DNA of 64,000 bases from Stenotrophomonas sp. SAU14A_NAIMI4_5 (GTDB taxonomy: Bacteria; Pseudomonadota; Gammaproteobacteria; Xanthomonadales; Xanthomonadaceae): assembly GCF_003086795.1 (NCBI RefSeq), contig NZ_CP026003.1, positions 1,756,777 to 1,820,776 on the forward strand, read 5' to 3'. Within the stretch, counting starts at the first letter, position 1, and each line of letters begins with the position of its first letter. Positions 63,975-64,000 of this stretch are shown one piece after another. The position numbers and the translations under genes were made by a program. Under the pieces are notes generated by a model. The model saw only the letters and a program-made list of their open reading frames with translations, was not told the origin of the DNA and ran no database searches.

Positions 63975-64000
63975 ACTGAATTGACTGGCGTGCCTGCATG

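Noticed and set aside
63998..64000. ATG at the window end as the start of another gene
   Set aside because: Only the start codon would be inside the window, so no product can be supported.

Overview
The window is chromosomal DNA of a high-GC gammaproteobacterium, almost certainly a xanthomonad and most likely Stenotrophomonas (S. maltophilia complex). The evidence is: three large TonB-dependent receptors in the first 20 kb; an Entner-Doudoroff glucose cluster; the pcnB-folK-panBCD order; a BCP peroxiredoxin with the Cys47/Cys83 arrangement known from Xylella; and many short palindromes ending in GTAG, the SMAG repeats of Stenotrophomonas. I see no prophage, integrase, transposase, rRNA or CRISPR array. 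The window is core genome dotted with palindromic repeat families.

Layout. 1-7.2 kb (minus): a partial TonB receptor, a secreted tandem-OsmC protein, a DUF4189-like secreted protein and a ZnuD-like receptor behind a predicted Zur box. 7.3-14.7 kb: convergent lhr helicase and aceE. 14.9-21.8 kb (minus): Tat-exported phospholipase C coupled to a TonB receptor behind a candidate Pho box, then two multihaem cytochromes c, one TsdA-like. 22-26.2 kb: lipoprotein hydrolase, MFS transporter with a LacI-type operator, and a divergent pirin/LysR pair. 26.2-27.4 kb: a nest of repeats and three identical tRNA-Arg(ACG) genes. 27.4-35 kb: alpha/beta hydrolase, thiD, a YoaK-type membrane protein, PhoH, bcp and gcvR (minus), dapA and a bamC-like gene (plus), fdxA (minus). 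35.3-39.6 kb: xylB-xylA-sugar symporter. 40-45.8 kb: tRNA-Glu(CTC), pcnB-folK-panB-panC-panD-pgi. 45.7-46.2 kb: a 159-bp tandem array that copies the end of pgi. 46.2-51.7 kb: RegBA-like two-component pair, ispG, PAP2 phosphatase, GacA-like regulator, eda. 51.9-58.5 kb: zwf-glk-pgl-edd (minus) and a divergent sugar ABC ATPase, with a LacI-type operator between them. 58.6-64 kb: ygfZ (minus), then sdhAF4-sdhC-sdhD-sdhA-sdhB-sdhE-ygfX.

Functionally the window joins nutrient capture at the envelope (zinc, organic phosphate, unknown TonB substrates) to central carbon flow: xylose entry, glucose to pyruvate by the Entner-Doudoroff route, pyruvate dehydrogenase E1 and succinate dehydrogenase. Translational coupling through 4-base start/stop overlaps is common (zwf-glk-pgl, panB-panC, panD-pgi, regB-regA, thiD-hydrolase, the cytochrome pair, sdhC-sdhD).

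The most unusual signal is a family of four large intergenic stem-loops (26340-26600, 26851-26952, 39784-39959, 51792-51895). They share a structured core, but each is closed by its own perfectly self-complementary 23-26 bp arm that differs in sequence from the others. I could not match this to an element I know.
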